Under the pieces are notes generated by a model, which saw nothing but the letters and a program-made list of their open reading frames with translations, did not search any database and was not told the origin of the DNA. A stretch of 25,417 bases of DNA. Source: an uncultured Clostridia bacterium. GTDB lineage: Bacteria; Bacillota; Clostridia; UBA1381. Below, one piece after another: positions 1-7,700 of this stretch. Positions within the stretch are counted from its first letter, which is position 1. Each line of letters opens with the position of its first letter. The stretch covers positions 1-25,417 of the forward strand of contig CAJTUY010000023.1 of the NCBI GenBank assembly GCA_910579415.1. The letters run 5' to 3'. A program made the position numbers and the translations under genes.

Positions 1-81
1 TGGCGGATTTTTAGGCCCGCTTTCCGAAAAGCCGTACTGACTAGGATACTGCACCACTATTATATTATTATAATATATCAT
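1..81 (-). other. Possible 5' end of a minus-strand reading frame running off the window
   Basis: Read on the minus strand from ATG at 81 (or GTG at 57) toward base 1, the frame stays open for 27 codons and gives VVQYPSQYGFSESGPKNPP in its last part. These first 57 bases are clearly richer in GC than the AT-rich spacer that follows, which fits the start of a gene or the edge of a conserved element. No good ribosome site precedes either start, and I do not recognise the peptide. It could equally be a truncated structured RNA. Too short to judge. Confidence 0.2.
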
Positions 82-156
82 ATTTTCAATAAAAAGTCAA
101 ACAGAGAAATTATAGTTTTATGGCATAAATAACAATTTATATTGAAATATCCAGCC

Positions 157-185
157 TTGATTTTTTTACTTAAATATGATACAAT
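157..185 (+). promoter_or_regulatory. Sigma-A type promoter for the nusB operon
   Basis: TTGATT (157-162), a 17-base spacer and TACAAT (180-185) precede nusB in an AT-rich spacer. A start of transcription near 192 would leave a 5' leader of about 45 bases containing the ribosome site AAAGGAAG (217-224). No other promoter of this quality is seen before the terminator at 4408, so this probably drives all six genes. Confidence 0.65.
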
Positions 186-237
186 TTTAATATGGAAAAT
201 TATGCTGTGAATTATGAAAGGAAGATAATGCTAAACT

Positions 238-651
238 ATGAAAAAGCAAACAAGAAGCGAGGCGCGTGACGCGGCATTTACAGTGGTGTTTCAAATGGAT
301 TTGCATACCGACGATATGGATGTAATTATGGACGAGCTTTTAAAGGCACGTCCCGAATGTGAAACAAATCTTGGTTATATAAGCAGTATTGTGGACGGTG
401 TGGCGCAGTACGGCGAAGAAATAGAGAAAATCATAGAGAGAAATCTGAAATCAGGATGGAAAATTTCAAGAATATCAAAAGCGTCGCTTACAATTTTAAA
501 GCTGGCTATATTCGAGATGAAATACCGTGATGACGTTCCGCACAAAGTTGCGATAAATGAAGCGGTAGAGCTGGCTAAACGATACGGATGCGATGATGAT
601 CCGCATTTTGTAAACGGTCTTTTGGCAAGTGTTTATAAAGAAACGGTATGA
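238..651 (+). CDS. nusB: Transcription antitermination factor NusB
   Basis: NusB binds the boxA element of nascent rRNA transcripts together with NusE (ribosomal protein S10) and helps RNA polymerase avoid early termination. The 137-residue all-alpha protein has the usual family length. It opens with a basic RSEARDAAFTVVFQMD segment and ends with the typical NusB signature HKVAINEAVELAKRYGCDDDPHFVNGLL (quoted in two parts: HKVAINEAVELAKRYG, then FVNGLLASV at about 124-132). The ATG at 238 has AAAGGAAG about 13 bases upstream. An ATG at 228 lies in another frame and stops after 13 codons, so it is not the start. First gene of a six-gene forward operon; its stop overlaps the next start as ATGA, which implies translational coupling. 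Confidence 0.95.
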   Translation: MKKQTRSEARDAAFTVVFQMDLHTDDMDVIMDELLKARPECETNLGYISSIVDGVAQYGEEIEKIIERNLKSGWKISRISKASLTILKLAIFEMKYRDDVPHKVAINEAVELAKRYGCDDDPHFVNGLLASVYKETV

Positions 652-1580
652 GCGCTATAGGATTTGATACAAGTAATTATACTGCGTCTGTAGCTTGGAC
701 TGACGGAGTAAGTGATAAAAATATACGCCGACTTCTGTTTGTAAAACAGGGAGAGCGCGGAATACGTCAGAGCGACGGAGTTTTTCAGCATATGAAACTT
801 GTACCGCAAATTTATAAACTTCTTTTGGACGAAATTGATATAAGCGGTGTAAAAGCGGTTGGAGTAAGCACTCGTCCGCGTAATATAGAAGGTTCGTATA
901 TGCCTGTGTTTCTGGCAGGTGAAGGCTATGCGGAGGTTGTAAGCAGAACGCTTGGTGTGCCGCTTTATAAATTTTCACATCAGGACGGTCATATTATGGC
1001 AGGTATTGCCTCCTGCGGCGGATATGAACTGCTGGACGGCGATTTTATTTCAGTACATTTGTCGGGCGGTACTACTGAGATTTTAAAAAGCCGTTACGGA
1101 GCTTGTAATTTTATAAATGAGATTATAGGCGGTACGCGCGATATAAGCGCAGGACAGCTTATTGACAGAGTGGGCGTAAAAATGGGCTTGCAGTTTCCTG
1201 CAGGAGTGTCGCTTGAAAAGCTTGCCTCTGCGGCAGACAAGGCAGAAAAACTGCCTGTATCGACAGACGGCTCATATATGAATTTTTCGGGTGCGGAAAC
1301 AAAGGCAATGCGTATGGCAGAAGAAGCGGACAGCAAGGCTCTGGCACTTGGAGTTCTGGAAAATGTACGTGATACGCTTGTTAAAACTATAAACAGTGCA
1401 GTAAAAGAAACAGGGATTCGACGTATACTTATTGCAGGCGGAGTTGCATCAAACAGTATTATACGCGCAGGGCTTACTGCGGAGCTTGACGGAGATGTGT
1501 ACTTTGCAAAGAAAGAATACGCGTCTGATAATGCCGTTGGAATAGCATATTTGGCGCGGTTAGCGCATAAGGAGGCTTAA
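648..1580 (+). CDS. TsaD/Kae1/Qri7-like protein, divergent paralogue (M22 family)
   Basis: This 310-residue protein has the ASKHA fold signatures of TsaD, the t6A tRNA-modification enzyme, but is diverged. Seen: N-terminal GFDTSNYTAS in place of the usual GIETSCDET; the metal-type motif HQDGH (H111, H115) in place of HMEGH; GGTRDISAGQLIDRVG (161-176), matching the nucleotide-site GET-DDA-GEAFDKVA block; and SDN at 293-295, which supplies the third metal ligand D294. The canonical SGGHT is SGGTT (139-143), so one conserved histidine is gone. Family knowledge: the true TsaD is usually encoded elsewhere, and a second copy in the nusB-xseA neighbourhood occurs in Clostridia as far as I recall. 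Start ATG 648 overlaps nusB by four bases; its 3' end carries the xseA ribosome site. Exact role unknown; old 'O-sialoglycoprotease' labels should not be trusted. Confidence 0.85.
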   Translation: MSAIGFDTSNYTASVAWTDGVSDKNIRRLLFVKQGERGIRQSDGVFQHMKLVPQIYKLLLDEIDISGVKAVGVSTRPRNIEGSYMPVFLAGEGYAEVVSRTLGVPLYKFSHQDGHIMAGIASCGGYELLDGDFISVHLSGGTTEILKSRYGACNFINEIIGGTRDISAGQLIDRVGVKMGLQFPAGVSLEKLASAADKAEKLPVSTDGSYMNFSGAETKAMRMAEEADSKALALGVLENVRDTLVKTINSAVKETGIRRILIAGGVASNSIIRAGLTAELDGDVYFAKKEYASDNAVGIAYLARLAHKEA

Positions 1581-1582
1581 AT

Positions 1583-2767
1583 TTGGAGGCAAAGGTAGCT
1601 ACAGTTTCACAGATAAACAACTATGTAAAAAAAATTCTTGACCATAATATAATACTGAATAATGTGTGGATAAAGGGAGAAATATCTAATTTTAAGCACC
1701 ATTATTCGGGACATCTGTATATCACTCTGAAGGACGAGGGAGCGGTGCTTAAGGCGGTTATGTTCAGAAACAGCGCGCAGTCGCTGTCGTTTGAACCGAG
1801 TGACGGCATGAAGGTGCTTGCGCGCGGCAGAATAAGCGTGTATGAGGCAGGCGGCTCGTATCAGCTCTATATTGAGGAAATGATACCAGACGGCGTGGGC
1901 GATTTGTATATCGCATATGAAAAGCTTAAAAAACAGCTTGAAGAAGAGGGGCTGTTTGCGCCTGAGCATAAAAAGCCAATCCCGCAATTCCCGAAGGCGG
2001 TGGGCGTTGTGACGGCTTCTACCGGCGCGGCGGTAAGAGATATTATAAATGTAATAACGCGCCGATATCCTATGGCTGAAATAATACTTTTTCCTGCACA
2101 GGTGCAGGGTACGGGTGCAGCGGAAAGCATAGTTAGGGCGATTGAATATTTTAATACGTCGGGTGAAGCGGATACGCTTATTGTCGGACGCGGCGGCGGA
2201 AGTATTGAGGATTTATGGGCATTCAATGAAGAAATAACGGCGCGCGCGATTTTTGCGTCAAAAATACCGATAATTTCCGCAGTGGGACATGAAACAGATT
2301 TCACAATCGCAGATTTTGCGGCGGATTTAAGAGCGCCGACTCCGTCAGCGGCGGCGGAAATAGCCGTGCCGTCCGCAATAGAGCTTAGAAACAGAATAAA
2401 TACGGACTGTAACAGAATTTCACGTAATATCGCCGGTCGCATTGAGGGTAGCAGACTGCTTTTACAGCGTTTTAAAATGCGTACGCCCAAAGACAGAATA
2501 GATGACTATAACTTAAAACTTGACGGCTTGTTAAAAACTGTGGAATCAAGCCTTAGAATGAAGCTTATGAATTTAAAGAATACGTTCGGAGAAACAGCGT
2601 CAAAGCTTGATGCGTTGAGTCCGCTCCAGACGCTTGCGCGTGGTTATTCGATACCTACCGACAGTGACGGCAATGTAATAAGAAGCGCGGCTCAAATGGA
2701 AAAGGGGATGGAGTTTACTTTAAGAATGAAGGACGGAAATACTAATTGTATGGTAAAAGGAGAATAA
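1583..2767 (+). CDS. xseA: Exodeoxyribonuclease VII large subunit
   Basis: XseA is the catalytic subunit of exonuclease VII, which degrades single-stranded DNA in both directions and acts in mismatch and damage processing together with several XseB subunits. The 394-residue protein (slightly short for the family) has an N-terminal OB-fold (about 5-100, with NNVWIKGEISNFKHHYSGHLY) and the catalytic domain with GVVTASTGAAVRDI, DTLIVGRGGGSIEDLWAFNEE (split: DTLIVGRGGGS, IEDLWAFNEE) and ISAVGHETDFTIADFAADLRAPTPS (core GHETDFT). The C-terminal LARGYSI block is present. The start is TTG at 1583: GGAGG (1571-1575) sits seven bases upstream inside the last codons of the previous gene, and no better start exists. 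xseB follows two bases after the stop. Confidence 0.95.
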   Translation: MEAKVATVSQINNYVKKILDHNIILNNVWIKGEISNFKHHYSGHLYITLKDEGAVLKAVMFRNSAQSLSFEPSDGMKVLARGRISVYEAGGSYQLYIEEMIPDGVGDLYIAYEKLKKQLEEEGLFAPEHKKPIPQFPKAVGVVTASTGAAVRDIINVITRRYPMAEIILFPAQVQGTGAAESIVRAIEYFNTSGEADTLIVGRGGGSIEDLWAFNEEITARAIFASKIPIISAVGHETDFTIADFAADLRAPTPSAAAEIAVPSAIELRNRINTDCNRISRNIAGRIEGSRLLLQRFKMRTPKDRIDDYNLKLDGLLKTVESSLRMKLMNLKNTFGETASKLDALSPLQTLARGYSIPTDSDGNVIRSAAQMEKGMEFTLRMKDGNTNCMVKGE

Positions 2768-2769
2768 CT

Positions 2770-2997
2770 ATGGCAAAGACATTTGAACAATCAATAAAGG
2801 AGCTTGAGGAAATAGCGTCAAAGCTTGAAACAGGCGATGTTACTCTTGATGAGTCCTTAGAGCTTTTTGAACAGGGAATAAAACTTTCAAAGAGCTGTCA
2901 GAAAATGCTTGATACGGCTGAAAAGAAGGTTTCCGTTTTAATGGCGAATAAGGACGGAGAAATGGAAAAGCAAGATTTTATTGGCGAGGAAGTCTGA
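2770..2997 (+). CDS. xseB: Exodeoxyribonuclease VII small subunit
   Basis: XseB is the small helical partner of XseA. The 75-residue product contains the family signature: FEQSIKELEEIASKLETGD near the start, then TLDESLELFEQGIKLSKSC and a coiled C-terminal helix. A longer frame opens at 2746 within xseA, but ATG 2770 is preferred: AAAAGGAGAA (2755-2764) sits directly upstream, the product then begins MAKTFEQS as in relatives, and the xseA stop lies two bases before it. Translational coupling with xseA is likely and would balance the subunits. Confidence 0.93.
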   Translation: MAKTFEQSIKELEEIASKLETGDVTLDESLELFEQGIKLSKSCQKMLDTAEKKVSVLMANKDGEMEKQDFIGEEV

Positions 2998-3082
2998 ATA
3001 AATTTACGCATTTTACCGTTTTTTATTCGGGGGTAATATACGAAAATTTTGCAGCCTTTTACTATTGAGAGGATATATAGTT

Positions 3083-3958
3083 ATGAAGGAATATTTAAAA
3101 AAATATATAAAGGTCATAGATGACAAGCTTGACAAGTACCTTGCCATTGAGGATAATCCGCAGCGTATTATATATGAAGCAATGCGTTACAGCGTGTTTG
3201 CGGGCGGCAAACGTTTAAGACCTGTTTTAATGCTGCTTACATGCGAAATGTGCGGAGGTGATACAGATGAAGTTCTGCCTTTTGCATGCGCGCTTGAAAT
3301 GATACACACCTATTCTCTTATACATGACGACTTGCCGGCTATGGATAATGACGATTTAAGACGCGGAAAGCCGACAAGCCATAAGCAGTTTGGTGAAGCG
3401 ACTGCTATTCTGGCAGGCGACGCGCTTTTAAACAAAGCGTTTGAGGTTGTTTCCGCATACAGCGGAAACAATCCCGACAGGGCAATGAAGGCAGTAAATA
3501 TCCTTGCAGTATCTTCGGGAAGCGAGGGCATGATAGGCGGTCAGATAGTTGATATGCAGTCTGAGGGCAGGGAAATAACGCTTGATGAGCTTCGGTATCT
3601 GCATCTTAACAAAACAGGCGCAATTATACGCAGCGCATGTGTAATCGGCGCGGTTATGTCAGGCGCGGACAGCGGCGCGATAAAAGCTGTTGATGAATTT
3701 TCACGAAATCTCGGTATAGCCTTTCAGATACAGGACGATATTCTTGATGTAACCGGAACAGAGTCGGAGCTGGGCAAACCGATAGGTTCGGACGCTGAGG
3801 AAGGTAAAAACACGTATGTCAGCCTTTTGGGATTGCAAAAGTCAGAGGAGCTGTCAGAGGAATATTCAAAAAAAGCGAAACAGGCGCTTAATATTTTCGG
3901 AGAAAAAGCAAATACTTTAAAGGAACTTACAGATTATCTTACCGACAGGAGGAGTTAG
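3083..3958 (+). CDS. ispA: Polyprenyl/farnesyl diphosphate synthase
   Basis: Makes farnesyl diphosphate from dimethylallyl or geranyl diphosphate and isopentenyl diphosphate, the precursor for undecaprenyl carrier and quinone side chains. The 291-residue protein shows GGKRLRP (41-47), the first Asp-rich motif DDLPAMD (D82, D83, D88; two-residue insertion typical of bacterial type II FPP synthases), RRGKPTSH (93-100), the KTG at about 177-179 and the second Asp-rich motif DDILD (218-222). The frame is open from a TTG at 3065, but ATG 3083 is chosen because GAGAGGA (3067-3073) is correctly spaced before it and the product then begins MKEYLKKY. Its position after xseB is classic for Firmicutes. 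dxs, often next, is absent here. Confidence 0.93.
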   Translation: MKEYLKKYIKVIDDKLDKYLAIEDNPQRIIYEAMRYSVFAGGKRLRPVLMLLTCEMCGGDTDEVLPFACALEMIHTYSLIHDDLPAMDNDDLRRGKPTSHKQFGEATAILAGDALLNKAFEVVSAYSGNNPDRAMKAVNILAVSSGSEGMIGGQIVDMQSEGREITLDELRYLHLNKTGAIIRSACVIGAVMSGADSGAIKAVDEFSRNLGIAFQIQDDILDVTGTESELGKPIGSDAEEGKNTYVSLLGLQKSEELSEEYSKKAKQALNIFGEKANTLKELTDYLTDRRS

Positions 3959-3965
3959 TTACAGC

Positions 3966-4409
3966 ATGATATACTTACATCAATTTATATCAAACTCGGT
4001 ATTTTTTACCGCGTTGATTGGCTGGTTTGCGGCGCAGGTGCTTAAGATTTTATTTTCGTGGGACAGCGGATTTGATTTTAAAAGAATAGTCGGTTCAGGT
4101 GGAATGCCAAGCTCACATGCGTCTTTTGTGACGGCGCTTACCTTTGCGGTGGGATTTTGCGAAGGCTTTAACAGCTCAATGTTTGCGGTATCGGCAGTGC
4201 TTTCGTTTATCGTTATGTATGATGCGGCAGGCGTAAGGCGCGCGGCAGGACAGCAGGCGGCGATACTCAACCGGATTGTAAGCGATTTAATCAATGCGGA
4301 TTACTCGCACACAAACAAAAAGCTCAAGGAGCTTTTGGGTCATACTCCGATAGAGGTATTCGCAGGAGCGGTACTGGGAATTATAATAGCAATAATACGG
4401 CACGTGTAA
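3966..4409 (+). CDS. Divergent PAP2-family (DUF212, YuiD-like) membrane protein
   Basis: A 147-residue integral membrane protein of the YuiD group. Seen: an N-terminal hydrophobic segment (about 8-31), the phosphatase-like block GGMPSSHA (45-52), a second hydrophobic stretch (about 55-85) ending in MYDAAGVRRAAGQQA, and a C-terminal GHTPIEVFAGAVLG (125-138) leading into a last membrane segment. The GMPSSHA and GHTP blocks match PAP2 phosphatase motifs 2 and 3, so a role in dephosphorylating a lipid diphosphate is plausible, and the neighbour ispA makes such a lipid; this link is inference. AGGAGGAG (3947-3954) precedes ATG 3966. Last gene of the operon, ended by the hairpin at 4408. Confidence 0.85.
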   Translation: MIYLHQFISNSVFFTALIGWFAAQVLKILFSWDSGFDFKRIVGSGGMPSSHASFVTALTFAVGFCEGFNSSMFAVSAVLSFIVMYDAAGVRRAAGQQAAILNRIVSDLINADYSHTNKKLKELLGHTPIEVFAGAVLGIIIAIIRHV

Positions 4410-4437
4410 AAACATCACCTTCGGGTGATGTTTTCTT
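4408..4437 (+). terminator. Intrinsic terminator of the nusB operon
   Basis: Perfect stem CATCACC (4413-4419) / GGTGATG (4424-4430) with a UUCG tetraloop, flanked by A5 and followed by TTTTCTTT. It overlaps the stop codon of the last gene. It separates the operon from the promoter of the RNA at 4485. Confidence 0.93.
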
Positions 4438-4449
4438 TATGATTAACTA

Positions 4450-4478
4450 TTGATTTATTTGTAAAAATAATATATAAT
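4450..4478 (+). promoter_or_regulatory. Strong promoter for the non-coding RNA at 4485
   Basis: TTGATT (4450-4455), exactly 17 bases, then consensus TATAAT (4473-4478). The predicted transcription start near 4485 coincides with the first base of a perfect hairpin, and no ribosome site or reading frame follows for over 200 bases. This is the only promoter I can find upstream of the subtilase gene. Confidence 0.85.
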
Positions 4479-4484
4479 ATTCAG

Positions 4485-4682
4485 TAACATCAAAATGATG
4501 TTATTTGCAGCACTTTTGAATAAAATCATTTAAATGGACTTATGTTAGATAAAAAACATAGGTTTAGATTGTCGTGTCTGTTTAAATGATTTTAGATATG
4601 AATTGTGCTGCAATACAATAAAAGGTCTTGCCTATGTTTTTTAGTGCGTAAGCAAGATTAAACATGCTTGCGCACTTTTTTT
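4485..4682 (+). ncRNA. Structured non-coding RNA with pseudoknot, family member 1
   Basis: A roughly 198-base RNA defined by promoter and terminator. Seen in order: hairpin TAACATCA (4485-4492)/TGATGTTA (4496-4503); closing stem TTGCAGCAC (4505-4513)/GTGCTGCAA (4605-4613); inner 14-bp stem 4521-4534/4581-4594, perfect; a 46-base apical region; a distal strand CCTATGTTTTTTA (4631-4643) that is the perfect 13-base complement of TAAAAAACATAGG (4550-4562) in the apical region, giving an H-type pseudoknot; and the terminator. The same apical strand can instead form a local 8-bp hairpin (4539-4546/4555-4562), so two exclusive states exist. A relative lies at 12260-12424 on the minus strand. No open frame of note. 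Candidates to compare are the raiA, 6S and Clostridiales-1 RNAs; I could not assign it. Confidence 0.82.
4643..4682 (+). terminator. Intrinsic terminator of RNA 1, just upstream of the subtilase
   Basis: AGTGCGTAAGCA (4643-4654) pairs with TGCTTGCGCACT (4665-4676) over 12 bp with one G-U, then seven T (4676-4682). Its first base abuts the 3' strand of the pseudoknot, so the two helices can stack. The subtilase ribosome site AAAGGAGG begins 18 bases later, with no space for another promoter. Confidence 0.92.
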
Positions 4683-4716
4683 GTAGGTGCGCGGATAATA
4701 AAAGGAGGATTTACAA

Positions 4717-7700
4717 ATGAAACTTAAACGGTTAATCACATTATTCACAGCAGTGACAATGCTCTTATCCGCCGCAGAAGCGTACGGCGCATATGCTTCA
4801 GAGCCGCGCGAGGAAGTTACTCTTATTGTTGAAGTAACGGGTGACGCGGCACTTGAAACGAAAACGGCAGTTTTTATGGGCGCGTCGGAATATAATAAAA
4901 CCGATGCTTCTTCAGGTCATACGGCGCGGATTATGTTAGTACAGGAGAGTGTCAAGTCGGATATTACAAGTAAAGTGGACAGAAAAGCTGATATTGGTTT
5001 TACATATACTAATGTTTTAAACGGCTTTTCCGTGACAGCGGATAAATCAGATATTGAAAGGATAAAAGCTCTGCCGAATGTTGAAAAAGTGTATGTTGCA
5101 GGAAAACACAGATATATTAAGCCGATAGAAAATGACGAAATATCACTTGCAAGTGATGACGATACGACTGCGTCAATGTCCGATAGCTGCTGTCAGATGA
5201 TAAACGTACCTTATATGCACGAGATGGGATATAAGGGACAGGGACAGGCAATTGCCGTAATAGATAGTGAGCTTGATGTAAACCATGAATTTTTCTCTTC
5301 GCCGATTGAAAGTCCGAAATATTCAAAGTCCGATATTGCAAGGCTTATCAGTGAGAAAAATCTGAATGTTAAGATAAGCGCAAATCAGGTGTGGCGCAGT
5401 AATAAAATACCTTTTGCGTATAGTTACGCGCAAAATAATGCCGATGTGTACAGCACATTTCTTGTACACGGTTCGCATGTGTGCGGCATAGCGGCCGGTA
5501 AGAACGGTACGCACAGGGACGGTACAAAATTTTCGGGCGTCGCGCCCGAAGCGCAGATTATCTTTATGGGTGTAATGGAGGACGGAGATGAAAACCTCCC
5601 GGATGACGCGATTATTGCCGCAATCGATGATGCTTCCAAAATGGATATTGCCGCTATAAACATGAGCTTGGGGGCAGACTTCACACTTTTCGGCGGCGGA
5701 CTTGGTGATTTGTTTACAAAAGTAATAAATAACGCGGTAAATGCAGGTATTGAAGTATGCGCCGCTTCGGGCAATGCAGGTTCGGGAGGTTTATATGTCA
5801 GAGATGTTGATTACTCTACTTCGGGTTTGCCTGCCGTTGTCAGCGCGTCAACATCGGTTGCCGCAGCATATGGAGATACAGGAGAAATATGCTATTTTTC
5901 ATCTTGGGGTACAAATACCACTCTTGAATTAAAGCCCGAAATTACGACGCCGGGCGGATATATATATTCCTCTGTACCCGATGATAAATATGCCATATTC
6001 AGCGGTACATCAATGGCTACGCCGCATATGACTGGCGCGGCGGCGCTGATGCGTCAGTATATAGAAGCAAATTATCAGGGTAAATACGATAACCCTGCGC
6101 GTTTTATCGAAAACCTTGCAATGACAGGCGCAAAAGTAATATTGGAGGACGAAACAGAAAAAATACCGTATTCGCCGAGAAATCAAGGCGCGGGACTCAT
6201 TGATTTGAAGACGGCGGCTACTACTCCCGTAATCCTTTTGGGCGATAGCGGCAAACCGAAAATCAGCTTAAAGGACAAGCTAACCGATATCTTTGAGATA
6301 GAATTTACGGCTAAAAATTTCACAGATACAAACGTTACATATGATACAATAAAGCCTTCGGTTTTCACTGATGTCGAATATTTCAATGAAAATCTCGGAA
6401 ATTACTTTTTCAATGACGAGCTTAAAAAGCTTAATTTTACCGTTTTCGATATGCCCGAAAGTGTGACGATACCTGCAAACGGTGAAACAAAAATAAAACT
6501 TACAATACAGCTTGACAGCAATGAAACAGCGGAAAATTTAAAAATCTTTACAAACGGCTTTTATCTTGATGGCTTTGTTGAACTGTCGGACAGCGGTGAT
6601 ACTGTTCCGACTATAAGTATTCCGTATACGGGCTTTTACGGTGACTGGACAGCCGCGCCTACGTTTGAAAAACCGTATTATCAAAATGATGAAGAAACTT
6701 GGTATGATACCTGTTTACGTTCCGGTGCCGATAAATGCATTTGCTCGGAAGCGACAGGCGAACGCTGTAAAATTCTCGGCAGAAATCAGCTTTTAGAGCC
6801 ATTTAAAGGAAGAATGACAGATGAATATGAAAATGAGAGTTATGCAGGAATTTCGCCGAACGGCGACGGTATGTTTGACTTTCTGTGCGTGACAGTTGAA
6901 CCGGACAGAGCTATGGAGAATTGCAGCGTGCGTATAGAAAATGCAAATGGTGAGATAATGGACGTCGATGCGGAAGCAAGTGAAAATGACGGTTTTACAG
7001 TGTTGCAGGAGGGCAGCGGCGCTTCAAATTCAGATAAGGCAGACAGCGCGCCGCTTGATAAGTACGATAAATATCTGATAAACTGTACGGAATTTAATGA
7101 TTTAAGCAGTCTAAGCGATGGCGATTATACTGTATATGTAACAGGACGGCTTGCGTATGAAGGGTCGCGCGAGGAGGAAATCAGCATGAAATTTTATGTT
7201 GATACCGTTGCTCCGCAAATTACCAAAAAGGAAGTGTGCGAAGCGGACGGAAGAACCTATCTTGATTTATCAATAAGCGATAATCGTTATGTTATGGGCG
7301 CGGCGGTGGAAGGCAAAAATATAAACGGAACGAATTTCACAAAATCAGCATATACAAAAGCGGGAAAAACAGGTGATGTGTCAATAGACATAACAGGTGC
7401 GGATATTTCAACGTTAAAAATTACAGTTCTGGATTATGCTTATAATAAATATGAGTGCCGCGCCGCAGGAGAAATTACCGCAGCAATGCAGCAGCAACCT
7501 GTATTTAAGGAAAATTCAACTGATATAAGCTTTGTAATTTCAAATGAAACATTTAAAACTGTAACTGCCGACATTATCGCGGCAGTGTATGATGAAAACG
7601 GTGTGCTGACAGCCGTTTCCGTAAAACGCGGAGAAACTATACCACAGGATATAAGTTCAGATACATTTACTTTTGAGGGTAATCTTTCGGGAAAGAATAT

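Noticed and set aside
1867..2490. A 207-codon minus-strand frame inside xseA
   Set aside because: Antisense to the conserved exonuclease VII motifs; no family signature or start signal of its own.
4485..4682. RNA 1 as a 6S RNA
   Set aside because: A closing stem and loop are present, but the separate 5' hairpin and the long pseudoknot to a strand outside the stem are not features I know of 6S RNA; left open for a model search.
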